From Epithemia pelagica (lineage: Eukaryota; Bacillariophyta; Bacillariophyceae; Surirellales; Surirellaceae): DNA of 64,000 bases. Below are positions 62,186 to 64,000 of this stretch, piece by piece. Position 1 is the stretch's first letter; every line of letters starts with the position of its first letter. Made by a program: the position numbers and the translations under genes. Where the stretch lies: assembly GCA_946965045.2 (NCBI GenBank), contig OX337234.1, positions 496,001 through 560,000 of the forward strand, read 5' to 3'. A model generated the notes under the pieces. That model saw nothing but the letters and a program-made list of their open reading frames with translations. It did no database searches and had not been told where the DNA came from.

Positions 62186-62805
62186 AATCCGGAGCAGGCA
62201 ATCCCGAAAAGACTTCTGAGGCACTGAACGACTGGATTGCTGCTGGTGAGGCGAAATCCTGTGAAGATATGCCAGAGACGAAGGGTTTCACCGCGGTTTT
62301 GAGATCATGGCTCCGATCCAACCGTTCCGATGCCGCTGAAAAGGCTCACAGAGGCTTGCAACAAATGATGGACCTTGCTTCAACAGGGAGATTTCAATGC
62401 TTTCCTGACCGCTATTCCTTTTCAGTTGTGATCTCGGCCTATGCCAAGTCTAATTCCAAAAAGGCCGGGAAAAGAGCTCTTCAATTACTGGAGGAGCTTA
62501 AGAGTTTGTTTCGTGAGAAAAATGATCGAGCACTAGATCCGGATCTCTTCATGTATGTAGAGGTCCTGGTTGCGTGCTTGAGTTCGATGCAGATTCAGGA
62601 GGGGGAGGAAGCGATTCGTAATCTTTTTCGAGAGCTCTTATCGAAGGAGGCCTCTTTTTGGCAAGAGGCAGACATGGATGTTGTGCCTCGATGGTTGCGC
62701 AGATTGCGTCGCGCGTTTCAATCAAGCTGCTTCAAATATGACGAGTTGCTAGAGTTGGATTTGGAGCGAATCGAATCCATTGCGAAAAATGCTGTGCGCC
62801 GCTAA
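62186..62805 (+). pseudogene. PPR protein copy 2, 3' portion (after the insertion)
   Basis: Homology to copy 1 resumes at GAGNPEKTSEALNDWIAAGE and continues to the natural stop (LDLERIESIAKNAVRR, TAA 62803-62805). The sequence keeps one frame with several substitutions relative to copy 1. Together with 28517-30573 it accounts for all of the gene except the internal 335-bp deletion and about nine bases at the insertion site. Confidence 0.9.
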
Positions 62806-63286
62806 TGGATGGATAGATTGTTGTCTGTCGTTGTCTCTATACTTGAAGAAAGTTGGTTCCATCCCTTTCAAGCAAAGCTGGTCACCGAAAAGTGTCTTCA
62901 TTTGTCTTTTCCGTAGGTCCTTTTCAGAGCGGCTTCGTCTTGGGACTTGGGATTTTGTAGTTTGCCTCTGGAGAATTGTGGCAAGTGGCAATAGCGATAG
63001 GAGTAAAATGGAAGAGAGAATGGAACTATGATATGGACTATACCTAATACCTACCTACTCTCATCTCTCATATATGGCTATCATTATGGATATTGGATAC
63101 ATGCATAAAATATACAGAGTTCTACGATACAAACAACCACATAAGACATAAGTAATAAGTACTCATCTAGTGTGAATTGTGTTGGGCCAGTCATTCATAT
63201 GACTGGTCGTGAACTGGTCATGAAGGATCTGAGGATGACATGGCCTATCAACAAAGTTTTGGGTTCTTCACCATGACGAATGGACA
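62806..63286. other. 3' flank of PPR copy 2
   Basis: The first about 180 bp are homologous to the 3' flank of PPR copy 1 on the opposite strand and to the degenerate repeats at 21.9-23.1 kb (TTGTTGTCTGTC, GTGTCTTCATTTGTCTTTTCCG). The rest is AT-rich with TACCTA words. No gene seen. Confidence 0.55.
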
Positions 63287-63848
63287 TTGATGCGGCATCA
63301 TGTGCAAGAGCTGCTACCCAATAACTCTCCCCACTGTGGTGGAGGCAATGCCCCTGGCGCTTGGTTGTTTCAAAACAATTACGAACCAGAATTTGGCAGT
63401 CGTCATGAACGCCAGGTTGGGAGATTGGGGGATGGAGGCAAGTGGATCTGTGATCCTCATCGATTGCGACCAACCACAACAAAGGTGGAATCCTCTTTGC
63501 AGGAACAGCCACAGCCATGTTTGGTGTACAGTGTTGGATTTTTCATTTGAACAGGGTATTTGGGATGATATTGGTCCTCATTGTGAAATCCATACCTTTG
63601 ACATTACCAGTTACGAGACCACGGCAGCCAAAATTCGAGAAGGTCGTATTCCAAGTCCCAAACAACTCTTGCAACCCCATCATTATCCCCTACCCTTACA
63701 CTTTCATCCATGGGGCCAGAAGCAGCTCCGTTCACAACGGCAACAACACAAGCAAGAGGAAGGAACGGGGAGTCTTTCGCACTTTGCAAGAGACAGTGGA
63801 AATCTTGGGACATGTGGGTCGAACGATTCATATATTCAAAATTTCAAA
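63287..63848 (+). pseudogene. Methyltransferase-domain protein fragment with frameshifts
   Basis: Three registers must be combined. The first reads YEPEFGSRHERQVGRLGDGG, KWICDPHRL and CLVYSVG. The second reads FEQGIWDDIGPHCEIHTFDI. The third reads TVEILGHVGRTIHIFKI. This order matches a class I-type methyltransferase family common in diatoms, by my recollection: VYSxGS is the SAM-binding loop and CEIHTFD the acidic strand. Frame changes near 63540 and 63770 could be frameshifts or short introns. It ends abruptly at about 63848 against an SppA fragment. Confidence 0.6.
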
Positions 63849-64000
63849 TGAATCCGGTCAAAGACACTGGCCAAAAAAAGGTGGGATTGCCCGAATGCGC
63901 GGCACTGCCCAAATGCGGCGCAAAGCAATACAAGGGCTTTTTGGGAACGCGGGGGACCATGGTGGGATGGTGTGCTGTGGTTCCACTTGCACCACTGCTG
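63849..64000 (-). pseudogene. SppA duplicate fragment at the window edge
   Basis: Matches 20695-20850 of the SppA gene in the same orientation, with small changes, including a short rewritten stretch near 63872 and GTGTGCTGTGG for GTGGGTGGTGG. It begins abruptly beside the methyltransferase remnant and runs off the window. The rest, if present, lies outside. Confidence 0.8.

Noticed and set aside
1-64000. CRISPR arrays, rRNA genes, tRNA genes
   Set aside because: No regularly spaced short repeats were seen and no cloverleaf or rRNA core sequence was recognised on either strand. Short diverged RNA genes could still be missed by eye.

Overview
The window reads as nuclear DNA of a eukaryotic alga, most likely a diatom or close stramenopile. 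The host genes are a five-exon patatin gene with 97-151 bp GT-AG introns that all open with GTACG, an HMG-box protein, a large plastid-type SppA protease, duplicated organellar PPR genes, and a fragment of a methyltransferase type I associate with diatoms. hAT, tyrosine-recombinase (DIRS-order), copia and mariner-like elements lie around them. I cannot name the species. Inside this host DNA sits a block of GC-rich bacterial DNA with ordinary bacterial gene neighbourhoods, for example tctB-tctA-tctC and a four-base stop/start overlap between an EamA-type exporter and a DUF1624 gene.

Layout. 1-2.7 kb: gene-poor, with inverted repeats. 2.70-9.52 kb: a complete hAT transposon with an exact 8-bp target duplication, carrying a large transposase and a convergent HhH-GPD DNA-glycosylase gene. 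9.67-11.45 kb: HMG-box gene. 11.8-12.7 kb: MITE. 14.3-18.0 kb: EF-hand/patatin lipase. 18.7-21.4 kb: SppA. 21.9-23.1 kb: degenerate repeats of a PPR 3' end. 23.1-26.1 kb: PPR copy 1, minus strand. 26.4-28.1 kb: TPR-like protein. 28.5 kb onward: PPR copy 2, plus strand. Copy 2 stops at 30573 and resumes at about 62186, so about 31.6 kb has been inserted into it. 62.8-64.0 kb: a broken methyltransferase and a duplicated SppA fragment.

The 31.6 kb insert is a mosaic. Bacterial fragments are RraA-like, IS91-like transposase, LLM oxidoreductase, methylmalonyl-CoA mutase, NicX-like dioxygenase, TctB/A/C, a class I amidotransferase, EamA, DUF1624, topA and an ammonium channel. Eukaryotic segments are a mariner-type MITE, a rearranged copia piece, a 9.7 kb DIRS-order retrotransposon and a 3.0 kb hAT transposon.

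The main result is that two eukaryotic transposons lie inside bacterial genes. The hAT element splits tctC, is flanked by a perfect 8-bp duplication, and removing it with one repeat copy restores the tctC frame. The DIRS-order element splits the nicX-like gene, and removing it rejoins a continuous reading frame of about 352 codons. Random chimeric assembly would not be expected to produce either result. The simplest reading is that bacterial DNA was captured by the algal nucleus, probably as several end-joined fragments, and was later colonised by resident transposons while its genes decayed. A nonsense codon in tctA and truncated neighbours fit this. No bacterial gene here is shown to be expressed.
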